This document shows, piece after piece, positions 11,059 through 21,579 of a stretch of DNA of 64,000 nt. Within the stretch, counting starts at the first letter, position 1. The number at the start of each line of letters is the position of its first letter. Location of the stretch: contig JAJNNX010000021.1 of assembly GCA_023159155.1 (NCBI GenBank), positions 496,001-560,000 on the forward strand, in the 5' to 3' direction. The notes under the pieces were generated by a model. The model saw nothing but the letters and a program-made list of their open reading frames with translations. It did not search any database and had not been told where the DNA came from. This DNA comes from Ustulina deusta. Taxonomy: Eukaryota > Ascomycota > Sordariomycetes > Xylariales > Xylariaceae. A program made the translations under genes and the position numbers.

Positions 11059-11819
11059 ATGTCTACCGTCACGAGAACTGTGAAGAACTTCTGGAAGGTT
11101 GGAGTCAAAGTGAGCCATACTCGTCGTCTCACTGCTACGAATACTGCTGACACTCAGCTGCACAGGATGCCTGGCGCCAGTTGAACGTACGTCGACCTTG
11201 AATCCATGGCCGACGGTCAGGAACTAACCACCGATGCGCATTGGACAGTATATCGGTATGCGGCACATGGGCCCGGAATCGAAGGACGAGGATGCTGATT
11301 CTATCCAGGCGACACCAAGGCCGGCACCCTGATCGGCACTGATCGTTGGGGCAACAAATACTACGAGAACGGCGAAGAACTGCCCCGTATGTCGCCATGC
11401 CTGCGCCCTCGCTCGACTCCGAGCCGCCGATGTGCTGACCGACCGTAGTCCGAACGAGATGGGTCGACTACAAGAGCCACGACTTCGACGCGTACGTCCC
11501 GAGAGTGCCATTCGCCACTCGTCATGCTAATGCCGCATTACAGCGCCCAGATTGAGCCTGGCTGGCATGCTTGGATTTCATATCTCGTCGACAAGCCCCC
11601 GACACTGGATCCCCTGCTACAATACAAGCGACGTGCTTGGGAGGACGCCGACCCCAAGAGCATCCCCAGCTACACCTTGTCCTGGGGTGCATACAAGCCC
11701 TATAACACGTGAGTGCATTCGCCCGACTTCCATGTGGACGCGCGAGGACTAGCTAACAGTTTATCAGGGTCAAGTCAAAGATAACCACGTGGGAGCCCAC
11801 GGCAGTTGAGAGGAAGTAG
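11059..11819 (+). CDS. NDUFA12: NADH:ubiquinone oxidoreductase accessory subunit NDUFA12 (B17.2)
   Basis: Seven exons (11059-11109, 11166-11186, 11249-11255, 11309-11386, 11449-11491, 11544-11708, 11768-11819) give a 138-residue protein. It is an accessory subunit of mitochondrial complex I. The family core is clear: YIGDTKAGTLIGTDRWGN, KYYEN, ELPLRTRWVDYK and QIEPGWHAWISYLVDKPP, then a short C-terminal tail ending in WEPTAVERK. Six introns in a gene of 417 coding bases is dense. Exon 3 is only 7 nt (TATATCG) and supplies Tyr-Ile plus the first base of Gly; without it the frame breaks. There is no cleavable presequence, as is usual for this subunit. The gene is convergent with the Nudix gene, 145 nt apart. 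Confidence 0.93.
11249..11255 (+). other. NDUFA12: Seven-nucleotide micro-exon of NDUFA12
   Basis: TATATCG is flanked by an upstream GGACAG acceptor and a downstream GTATGC donor. It encodes the YI and first G base of the conserved YIGDTK motif. Confidence 0.85.
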
Positions 11820-11964
11820 GCAAATCATACTGCGCAAGCCACCTGTATATACTAGCAGTGTCCAGCCTCCGAGCCAACAGCACAATATGACTGATTAAAT
11901 GATCCACTTAGTAGTATTGCTACGAGAAAATCGAGCATGTCCCCTATTTCCCTAGAGCTACTGA

Positions 11965-12966
11965 CTAATTTAGATGATTGATGAGAAAGGAGGCTCCGAA
12001 GACTGGGAATTCCAGGTTGCGATGGAGGCGCATGGAAATCTCGATGAAGTCTCGCTCGTTCTCCTCGTGAATAATCCCATGGCGAACAAAGAAGTCAATG
12101 ACGGCGAGAGCAAACCATGGCTTGACATTCCCGGCCAGTATTTCCCATTTGATTCTATCCGGAGCCATCAGCTCGAACCCCTCCACGTTCGTATCGCTGG
12201 ACCTCGGCTCGACGTCTTCGGGCACCTCCATGTCATACAAGAAATGAACGCCGGGTTGTAGCAGACCAACCTCTCCGCCCATTTCCCTTCTTCGCGTGTG
12301 GAAGTAGGACAGGGTGCCGCATGCCCTAGCCCTCTGCCCCACCAGCTCTCTCGAGAACGACGCTTCTTCATGCGCCTCATTGACCAAGGCCGCAAACGGT
12401 TTCGTGTAGATAGGCACACCACCCGCGGCTGTCCCGTCGAGAAGGCCGGCGTGTGTCCAGGCCTCCCGCGATCGCCTCTGTACCCAGAGACCCTTCACAC
12501 CACCCTGCTCGTTGCGCGTATAAGCTACCAGCATGACGCCGTAGGCCACGATGCCGAGGAGAGGGAAGGCGGCCCTCTCGATGGAGAAGAGCACGTTGCC
12601 CATCGGGCCGTAGCAGGGCTTGAGCTCGCCTCGCCATTTCTCGAGGATGCCGAACACCCTCTTGTTCTTCAAGTGAGTCAGGGTTGCCCTGATGATCCCT
12701 GAGCGGGAGTCGTGGTCGTGTCCACCGGATAAAGTAAGCGTTCTGGGCGTCGTCTTATGATTCACCTTCCAACCCGCACACTTACCGATCTTGGTGGCTA
12801 CTTCTGGCAGCACGAAACCCAGCGTCGTCCCGTCTCGGCCGACTTGGAAGTGGTATAGGCTGTTCACTCGCGCCGTGTAGGCTTTAAGGTCCTTTGAGGG
12901 GAGAGGAAAGCTAGCGAGCGTTAGAGGCTTCACGTGTCGTGGGTCAAGTGCGGGAGACAAACTCAT
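11965..12966 (-). CDS. Nudix hydrolase of the Tnr3 / DUF4743 type
   Basis: A single open exon of 333 residues. The N-terminal half (about residues 20-130) resembles the domain that precedes the Nudix fold in yeast Tnr3-like proteins. The second half carries the Nudix region, with GGVPIYTKPFAALVNEAHEEAS around the expected box. The EAHEEA core is intact, but the Arg of the usual REUXEE is Asn and the first Glu of the box is missing, so metal binding relies on the EE core. Relatives act on oxidised thiamine diphosphate derivatives; that substrate is inferred from the family only. No targeting signal is visible. The start is the first Met and is followed by a family-like N-terminus. Confidence 0.85.
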   Translation of the reverse strand: MSLSPALDPRHVKPLTLASFPLPSKDLKAYTARVNSLYHFQVGRDGTTLGFVLPEVATKIGKCAGWKVNHKTTPRTLTLSGGHDHDSRSGIIRATLTHLKNKRVFGILEKWRGELKPCYGPMGNVLFSIERAAFPLLGIVAYGVMLVAYTRNEQGGVKGLWVQRRSREAWTHAGLLDGTAAGGVPIYTKPFAALVNEAHEEASFSRELVGQRARACGTLSYFHTRRREMGGEVGLLQPGVHFLYDMEVPEDVEPRSSDTNVEGFELMAPDRIKWEILAGNVKPWFALAVIDFFVRHGIIHEENERDFIEISMRLHRNLEFPVFGASFLINHLN

Positions 12967-15900
12967 CGCAATGGTTAACTACTTCAAGCAGGGACTTAAA
13001 CCGTCCGGGTTGCGTCGTGGTCGGGTGGAAAATTTCCGTGAGGACGTCCAAGAGGACAGGCAGGCTCGGAGTCCAGCATCTTCCCATTGATACTTCGGGT
13101 TCCTGGTAGCTTGGTCTGGACCCATCTATGTCGTGAGGGTATCTAGACTGGATAGGACCTCCTGCGAAGAAGTTGTAGCTCGCCCCATCATCGCCGTAGC
13201 GACGAAGACGCCACTCTTTGATCATCCTCCTTCATATGGTCTGCTCTCAGCTCCTCCAAAAGTAACCGCTCCAATGCTATTGGCTTGACGAGTCTTTGGA
13301 TAAGCTGTTCGGTACGCTCTGGCACAAGCTTTATAGAAGACTTGCGGTGTACGTATCTCGACAGTGATTAGAAGGTTAAGGCCCGTAAGGAGCGCCAAGG
13401 GTACCATGACAAGTTTATTTCCCCCCCTTCCAAGCACCCACGACATAAAACATCTCTCATTACACGCCCATTGCGGTGTGGCGTGACGAATAGACGAGTG
13501 AGAAGGAGGCTCGGCGGCGAGTTGTCGAATATTGATGTGTGCTGTTATCTGTACTCGGACTTCTTACCTTTGACGCTGTTACGCGCACAAAAAAAAAAAA
13601 AAGAGGTAGAAAGAAAAGCCGAAGCAATGCATTTAGTTTTGCATTCCTCGAGCGAGGACACGATGAAAATTGCTTCCGATGGTTTCAAGGATACTCGATT
13701 CGTCCTATCTCCACCACTATTCTACAGGATTATAAGACTCATCGCCCTACCGGTATTATTCACTTGACAAGACTTTGGAGAAACTTCTCAGCAGGACCTA
13801 GAGTAAACCTTTGCAGCGCATTTTCGCCGCAAGCACCTAGGTAGATAGCTGCTAAAGTTCTGAAGGTATCCCGCTGTATAAGCACCAAGGGCGTGAAAAC
13901 AAAATCCGTTTCATTACCACACAACCGGAGCAAGCGGGGCCACGAATGTACACACAGGAATGTGTAGGCAGGCAAGAGCATCAGGCCGCTACGTGCCAGG
14001 GTCTCGGTAAGGCCTCAAGAGAGCTTCATCTAGCATGCATCAGGCACGTCACATCTGATACCTACCCGAAAAGATCAGCCCACCCACTGCTGAAGGACAA
14101 TAGGGGGAGAGACCATGATGGTCAACTTGGCACCTTTACGTTTGCCTGCGCCAGAAATTTGCATATCACGACGGGTAAAAAGCAAAACGCAAAACCTGCC
14201 CCGGCTCCTGCTATTGGTTTGTGCCTAGCATGCACGAATTGAAGGATATGTCATTTATGACAAAACACCAGATGTGCTGGAAAGGGGGCTCTCTGCGCTT
14301 TTTCGGTGCTGCACCGTCCGACTTCGGAGGGTTTCTTTCTGGTGAGATGTGTTGGATGACGCTCGCGTCCTCAATCGTCATTCGGTCGTTAGAAAATTAA
14401 CTCGTTGTAGGTCATCGATCTACCTAGTAGTTTCTGACTGAGCGGGGGGTGGTAGTGTGGCTAGCCAGCACCTTGCTGTGAATGGTCGGATGTATCAAGA
14501 TAACCCCCCCTGCGGTATGTCGATCATCTCACTGCATGGTGTCTACAGGATGGAGGCGAGATGAATCAGAGCTTGCGATTTTGTACCCTAGAGTGCTTGT
14601 CATGTTCAACGTTGCCATGTTTAGTGTGGTTGGAATGCAACCAAGAGATCGATGTGCTTTGTTTGAAAATACGAAACTAAGTATATCTACTTTTGTTGTC
14701 TCTTGATAATGATTGCTAGCTCAGTAACTACTAGCTCCCGAGCATTATTACTAACCAATTGGTTGGCATATTGAAGACCAGCAGAAGACTTGTGTCTTCA
14801 GCCCTCACTGAGGCCATGCGACTTGTGATGCTATCTGGATCTATCTTTTCTTATCAACCCCTTCCACTTACCATAGCAGGACACATAGTGCATACAAAAT
14901 ATTTTACAGGTCAGACTCGAAAATGCACACGTCAGTCAACTTGTTCCTGCTAGCCCAGTCCTCTAGGGTCGTGTGCAGCTTTGGTGTGATGCATACACGC
15001 GAGCAGAGCCTCACCTTACAATACCAGGTAATGTAGTATTGTCATTTGTTTTCTCGAGCTTTGTGTGATAGCCATGATGACTGCCGTTATTGGACATATT
15101 CTGTTGCAGCGGCTGTCCCATGCTGGATGCTAGTATAGGAGCACGAGATTCGTTGAAACAAGAAGAAAATTTTGCTGTCCTATCTAATATTGAAGTCTCT
15201 AGTCAGACGACAAGGATGGTCCTCCTACAAGTGTATTTTAAAATGGAGCTGGTGGTAGGTAATACACTATACCTAAGACGTAGCATTACCTATTCTGTTC
15301 TAGACCGAGACGCAGGCTGTGTCCTCTGCATCAGTTGTTGTGACGGTGCTTCGCTTGGTGAGATCTTGACTCTCGCTTCCGAAGTATGAAATTCCCTGTG
15401 CAGTTTGACGTCGAGACCTATCATAACTTGGATTTCCGGAAGCATGTATATGAGCAATCGCCTCCTGCACCTGTGCTGTGCAGAAATAGCCAGATCTCGG
15501 GCCATAATCATGTCCCAATCGTTAAGGCTTAATAAATGACACCTTCTTGTCCCTGGAATCCCTTGGGCGCAATTGGCGCAAACTATACATTGATTGGCTT
15601 CCATAGCATTATCCCCTTTGCTGTCTTTCCAAGAATTTCATCTACCATTATTGACCCACAATACTCCGACTTTGTGTCAGCCAGTTCTGGAGCGCGAATT
15701 AACCACGAATCATGATTACAGAACAGAAAACTGCTAATCTGAAGGCAGCCCTACTAATTGTCACGTTGTGATATGCCTAGAATAAAGTATCATGTATGTA
15801 GTAATGGTCAAGGGTTAGTCATTGATTGAGTTTAAACTCCTCGAACAACGCCCATCACAACAACCCAAATATCTAGCTGAGAGTTCATGAGACTGACTGA

Positions 15901-16390
15901 ACTGTTTGCTAAGCATGCCCTTCTTCTACATTCTTAAGCCTTGGAGGAGTATCTAAGTAACCAATGTCAGACTGTGAGGGTGTAGTGAGATGGCTCCATG
16001 CGGTACAACCCTAATTACATGATCGATAGTTTTTCAGCCAGATTCAGTGCTAGATACTGAAAGGACCAAAGAATAGGCTTTGTTGCAGAAATCTTCGTGG
16101 GCTCTAGAATCTTTTTGAGACACGATATGTGGCACCAAAAGGAATTTCCTATATGGGATGCTGGTTCCGGATTATATTGTTGTTGAGACAAAGGTTTTGT
16201 CTAGGAACGTCAGAGTATGGAAGGATTCACTTAGCGATTTTCATTCGATATCATATAGTTTTGAAATACCCACTGAAAAGAAGATCAAAACTAAAAATTG
16301 CTACTTTCGAATCACATACGGGTCATAACTGTGCTTGCGGCCCATGAATCTCGGATTCAACAATTCCCTTGTCTTTCTCAGCAGTCACCA
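12967..16390. other. Long region without a recognisable gene
   Basis: Only short frames without recognisable motifs are found on either strand, including two adjacent minus-strand frames between 12944 and 13446 that do not join convincingly. A poly-A run lies at 13589-13602. GC content falls to the right of about 14.4 kb, and stop codons become dense in all frames. Confidence 0.45.
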
Positions 16391-17987
16391 ATGTCATTAG
16401 ACAATTCTGCTAGTTCATGGAAATGGCTGACAAGTGCCTGGCGCAGTGCTCCACTCAACACATTTCAACTAGACCAGGATTTAGGTAAAGGAGCTAGAGG
16501 GACAACATGGTTATTTCAGGGACCAATGGACAGAAGTTTAATGCAAAGATTTGTGGTCAAATATGCAAATAACAATGTAGCGGTGCCAACCATTGAAAAT
16601 AAAATTCGGTTCCTTCAGGTGAGTAGAATCCTAGCAACAGCTATGGTGCATACTCACAGTAGTGTGTACAGCAACTCCTAGGTCATGCCCACATTGTTAA
16701 GCTCATTACCAACAATGGTAAATTTGTAAGGCCAAAGACAAATTATCCCGCAGTACCTCCCAGGCAGAACACATATATTGTCAGTACGCATTCCGCAGGC
16801 CTTTGTCTGCCAATTTAGCCAGAAGTTTCGTGCCACAAGCTGCAATGTACTCCAGAAATACCCAGAATAAACCACTTCTTTAATACAAGTATGAAATGCT
16901 AAATCCTGATTAATATCACAGCGGAGTACCTGTGGAATGGCTCTTTAGAGGCATTTCTTGACAGATCTCGGGCTCGTACGAACAAGGGCTTGAATCCGGT
17001 GCCAAATCGTGTTCTATGGTTTATCTTTAGGTGTTGTGAGTACTCGAAATCGAACTGCCTAGGTAACTTTGGGAGGGGGAAATGGCTGACTCAGGGAGTA
17101 GTAGCAAGGATAGTGATTGGAATGGCAAACCTAAATACAGGGAACAGACAATTACAAAACGAAAAGGCTGGAGCTAGGCTGGAGCAAGCGAGCATTTTTG
17201 ATCTTGGCACACAAAAGCAGATATACCACAGGGATTTAACCAATCTCCAGAATTATAACCTATAATATCATCACCCATTGCCTTCCATTAACTAAGTGAA
17301 TTCAGGTTTATTTGGAGCCCACAACTCCGGGGAACACTACCTAGTTCCTATCATAAAAGCAATTGACTTCGGCAAGGGCATGGATAATGTGGGTGAAATG
17401 AAAGCTAGTCTGCCGTGAGTAGCCTTTTGTTTGATTATTGTATCCTACCGTGTTGTGATCTTATCATTGCAGAAGAACAAGGAGCCTTTATTCAGGGGAT
17501 GGTTAGCTACCAACGGAGTTCAGGACCCCTTTCACCACAGCATCACACATACCTATAATTGAGCATTCCCGACACACCGAATATATTAGCTGAGTAGTCT
17601 AGTCCACTTGTCACTGCCGACACTATCTCGGAAGGCAACATCTTTGGAATTGGTCAGGTATTTTCCCCTCTTCTTTTATACTACGTCTATGGAGGCTTCT
17701 CTAAAAAGGGTTAGATAATGCAAATGCTACACGAATATTTTCCAACACCATCCTTTCAGGCTTTCAAAGCCCTACGACCGAATATCGACGAAGATCTGTA
17801 CAACCTAGCTCGCGAGTGCGCAGACATTGACAACAGAAAACAACCATCCACATTTCAGCTACTTCAGAGGATACAGACCAATATTTCTAGCAAGAGAGGA
17901 CCGGACAACTTTCCTGGTATACCATTTGCAGAGTGGGAATCTGATGAAAGGATTCAAGAATATATGGATGATATGTTGGACCTCTAA
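16391..17987 (+). CDS. Protein-kinase-like gene, multi-exon, boundaries uncertain
   Basis: Coding islands on the plus strand read as one kinase-fold protein. Exon 1 (16391-16618) has a Gly-rich loop DLGKGARGTTW and the beta-3 lysine in FVVKYA. After an intron comes QLLGHAHIVKLI (from 16672). Then EYLWNGSLEAFLD (from about 16920), YHRDLTNLQN (about 17225-17250), the block LFGAHNSGEHYLVP followed by IKAIDFGKGMD (about 17308-17390), NIFGIGQ (to 17657), and a final exon 17715-17987 ending in an acidic tail. All three catalytic motifs (VxK, HRD..N, DFG) are intact. Some junctions lack clean donors, notably after LQN near 17250, so the gene may have begun to decay. It resembles expanded fungal-specific kinase-like families rather than conserved signalling kinases. 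The substrate is unknown. Confidence 0.55.
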
Positions 17988-18907
17988 TGGAATGATTAGA
18001 ATTGGACAAGGAACTTACCATTGGGGCTCTTTTTCAAGGCAAGGCTACCAGATGGAGAACCATTTATGCCTGAACAGTAAGAGTGAAGGAAGGGAAAATA
18101 TAAGAACAATGTACCTAAGGTAGCTAAATACCTATGCTCTCTAAAGCCCACACATACTACTTAAGTAGCTAGGTAGATTTGGTAGTGTGTACATGTAATA
18201 TTCTGTGTTTACAGCCAGACATAACTATGTAGAGTCATCTGCAAAAGTACGGTCAACATAACCACATGTCCTTCAATGTACGCACACCCTTTCAGTGTTC
18301 TCCTACTGCAAGCTGTACTTCAGGTACTTCAGGTGGGGAACACAGATCAAATTTGCTCTTCATTGTATGGCAACACTACACCCATGCCTTGTGTGATGCC
18401 CCTAGCAATGCCGAGTATATAAGAATCAAGGGATGTATATATACAACTAAAATAACTCGCTGAAGGATTACAAGGCCTTCGAGCAACAATACAGGCCCTT
18501 GAACTGTTCTGGGATCTCCTATGGAACAAGGGCCAGTGGCGAGTTGTGGGAGTACTGGGTACCTGTTCCATGTTCAGCCAGGATCGTCGAGGCGACGGCC
18601 ACCTTCACGATCCCCCCTTGGAAATTACGGAGCCTCACGATACCCTCAAGAAAAATACGGAGCCTCGTGTCACGCATGAATAAATGCGGAGACAAGGTAC
18701 TAGTGAATGTACTGGGTTTGCTTTTGGCTAACTGGCAAGTGCCTTCTTCCTTGCCACGCCCACCAGACCAAGGCCTTCACCAGAACTTCTTTTTTCTCAA
18801 CCTCTCCAGCCTCCACCCATCTTTGTCTGCCCTCTCTTTCATCACAACATTCACACATTCACGCAACAGCATCACAGACTAAGAACCTCAAGCCTTCCAT
18901 CATCAAC
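17988..18907. other. Intergenic region between kinase-like and C2H2 genes
   Basis: No gene is recognised. It holds TACCTA/TAGGTA motifs near 18113-18177, a duplicated TACGGAGCCTC segment near 18627-18665, and a pyrimidine-rich leader before the C2H2 gene. Confidence 0.4.
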
Positions 18908-20198
18908 ATGAGTGCTCAACACCCTCAGAACCAGCGCGCTGCGTCAGGCATAGCAGCTAATCTGCGCTCTGCTTCCGCTGCCGCAGCCGCTCCCGCAGGT
19001 AAGATTTTGTAATTTTCTACCTCTCTATCACTCCTGGTGTGCTTCCATATCCTCAGTCAAGCAGTGTCCATATCCTCAGCCCAGCAGTATCTACATCCTC
19101 AGTCAAGCAGTATCCATGTCCTTAGCCCAGCAGTATCCATATCCCCAGCCCAGAAGTATCTACATCCTCAGCCCAGCAGTCTCTACATCCTCAGTCAAGC
19201 AGTATCCATGTCCTCAGCCCAGCAGTATCCATATCCCCAGCCCAGAAGTGTCCATATCCTCAGCCCAGCAGCGTCCATATTCCCAGTCAAGCAGTGTCCA
19301 TGTCAGTCCAGATCCATATCCTCAGCCCAGAAGTGTCCATATCCTCAGTCAAGCAGTATTTGGAATCATCTTCAAAACTACACTACAACACCCTACACCC
19401 TCGCATGCCGCATGGATATTGGCTGCTGCTGTCAAAACCGTCCGAATCATGCTTGATTGGTTCGGGATAGCGGCCGAAGTTCGTCAGGTTCGGTTCACAG
19501 ATAACCAACTTCGACTTACGCCTCGTTCCACTGCTTCGTCATGTCTTGCTTATGCTTTTGTTTTTCATATCTTCTTACTGTTAGAACGAAGCGGTATGCT
19601 AATCTAGACAAAAAAAGCTTCTGGAGCTGCTCCTGCCAATGTCCCTGCTACAACCAGATACCATTGCAACATGGATGGGTGCACCTTCGAGAGCGCTACT
19701 GCGCGAGGAATTAAGGAGCATCAGAAGAACCAACACTTGGGAACTCGGTGCTATTGGCCGGTCCAGGGTGGACAGCTCTGTAACTATAGATCGGCAACGC
19801 ACGTGGAACTCTACATACACTTCAGCACTATGCACCTGTTTGGAGCTGGCCCACAAGCGGGACCTCATTTCAGATGCCCCTGGCCAGCAAGCCCTGCTAT
19901 CGCCACTCCGGACGGCGGGCATATCCCTGCCGCGGCCGCGTGCATGAAGGAACTCCAGAAGTTGAGCAGTGCGGACCGTCACGCTCGAGAGCATCAATAC
20001 AAGATCTGGCGTAAGATGGAGGATATCAATGCTCAGATTCAGGCAGCAAACCAGGCTCAGGCAGCAAGCCAGGCTCAGGCTGCAAGCCAAGCTCAGGCTG
20101 CAGACGAGTCTGAGGACGAAGTCGAGATCAAGGCAGAAGAAGAGGATGGGCTGTTTGTGTCTGACGGCAGCGGCAGCGCAACGGAATCTCTGGATTAA
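18908..20198 (+). CDS. C2H2 zinc-finger protein with a long repeat-bearing intron
   Basis: Exon 1 is 18908-18998 and exon 2 is 19618-20198, giving 223 residues. The 619-nt intron (GTAAGA...AAAAG) is long for a fungus and contains a 23-bp tandem array. Exon 1 encodes an Ala/Ser-rich N-terminus. Exon 2 begins with a classical finger, YHCNMDGCTF...GIKEHQKNQH (C-x4-C-x12-H-x4-H), followed by further Cys and His in CYWPVQGGQLC and HFSTMH that may form a second, atypical finger. A Gln/Ala repeat (QAASQAQA units) precedes an acidic, Ser-rich C-terminus. A nucleic-acid-binding role is likely, the target unknown. The splice junction (Ala codon split G|CT) keeps the frame. Both the intron and the 3' flank contain minisatellites, so the locus is probably variable between strains. 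Confidence 0.65.
19044..19358. repeat. 23-bp minisatellite inside the C2H2 gene intron
   Basis: Eleven consecutive 23-nt units start at 19044 (type TCCATATCCTCAGCCCAGCA plus GTA). A degenerate 16-nt piece follows at 19297-19312, then two more units to 19358. Units alternate CAGCCC / CAGTCA and ATAT / ACAT / ATGT variants. The array contains no stop codons in at least two frames on the plus strand, which makes it look coding although it lies between good splice sites. Confidence 0.9.
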
Positions 20199-20214
20199 TC
20201 ACGATGCTTGCTAT

Positions 20215-20840
20215 GCTTGCTCGGGAGCTCACGTATGAGTTTTTCCTTGAGTCATCTTCGCGCACAACACGTTCGGTATCGACAGCTCACGTATGAGCTT
20301 TCCCTCGAGTCATCTTCGCGCACAACATGTTCGGCATCGAGAGCCCGTTCATGAGCTTTCCCCTGAGTCACCTTTGCGCACGACACGTTCATACCGAATT
20401 ATGTCTTCCCTCCACGAACTACTCTGTAGTTTCATAGGAAAGGATTGACGACACCACCCCGGAATCCACGTTCGAGCTTTTCCTTAATTCATCTTTGCAC
20501 ACAACAGGTTCACACGGAATTGTGTCTCCCCTCCACGAACTACTCTGTAGTTTCATAGGAAAGGATTGACGACACAACACCGTTCGGTATCGAGAGCCTA
20601 CCTACGAGCTTTTCCTTCAGTAATCCCTGCACACAACACGTTCATACCGAGTTGTATCTCACCTCTACGAACTACTCTGTAGTCTCATAGGACAGGATTG
20701 AGGACACAACACCGTTCGGTATCGAGAATCCCCGTACGCGCTTTTCCTTAGGTCATCTTTGCACACAACAGGTTCACACGGAATTGTATCTTGTCCACGA
20801 ACTACTCCATAGTTTCATAGGACAGGATCGCGGTCAGAGC
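20215..20840. repeat. Complex minisatellite 3' of the C2H2 gene
   Basis: At the left, about 59-nt units repeat (GAGCTCACGTATGAG... at about 20225 and 20284, then a diverged copy near 20342). From about 20340 the array continues as longer units of about 120-132 nt, each with CGAGCTTTTCCTT, GCACACAACA.GTTCA and CACGAACTACTCTGTAGT, the last motif starting near 20412, 20533, 20665 and 20795. Copies are diverged, with many transitions. Confidence 0.85.
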
Positions 20841-21579
20841 ACTAGGTAGTGTCACCGTAATAATATTCATGCCACTGGTATTTTGTTTCGCATATGCATT
20901 CTAGTGAACTAAGAGGTTTGATATGGTAGGAAATGATGCTATGTGACATACACGACAAGATGAAAACATCCTCCCTTCCCTCGAAGCTTCCCATGTTGCT
21001 CTCTCAACCATCTTATTACTTTCCATGCTCTCTAGTTGAACATAAATAGTCTAAAAGGCCCAAGGATTACATGAAAAAGAACCTGCCGAGGCGAGAATTT
21101 AGTGGACTAATGTTTGAAACGTAGAACAGAAGAGCCTGCAATGTCGTGACATCGGCTTCTACGGTCGTGCCCATGTAGACAGATCTCTTCCACTAGAATC
21201 AGTCGCTAGGACAGGGTACTGATGAAGAGACAATAAGTCTTACTGAACTGAACCATCTTCGGCAATCTTAATGGCAGTGTAAGCACAGTCTGCAGTCGTC
21301 GTGTAGGCTCATCACGCCCCGCATTTGCGGGAGGGGTTGACGGTCAGTATCCTTGTTACTCGGGTTGGAGTGTGGGTTGCAACAAGACTGCGTAATACAT
21401 AATGCAAGACATCAGCACTTGAATCCTCTAGTCTAAATACGACAGCCTCCAAGGTAAGCTTCAACCAATGTACTCGTATAAAATGTCACATCTGTCCTTC
21501 TATCTATCTCAGCATTGCCCTCCTTCCACGTACAATATCTCCTCCTGATGATTAGTGCTACCAGGTCGACACGAGAGTT
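20841..21579. other. Intergenic region upstream of the carboxylesterase
   Basis: No gene is seen. The right end is the promoter of the carboxylesterase, with CCAAT at 21465-21469 and TATAAAA at 21477-21483. Confidence 0.45.
21477..21483 (+). promoter_or_regulatory. TATA box of the carboxylesterase gene
   Basis: TATAAAA lies 97 nt upstream of the ATG, with a CCAAT box 8 nt further upstream. Confidence 0.5.

Noticed and set aside
19037..19607. Two long overlapping plus-strand frames over the 23-bp repeats as a separate repeat protein
   Set aside because: They exist only because the repeat unit lacks stops. The array sits between good splice sites that join two in-frame exons of the C2H2 gene.
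19044..20840. CRISPR-like arrays
   Set aside because: The repeats are head-to-tail without unique spacers, in a eukaryotic genome; they are minisatellites.
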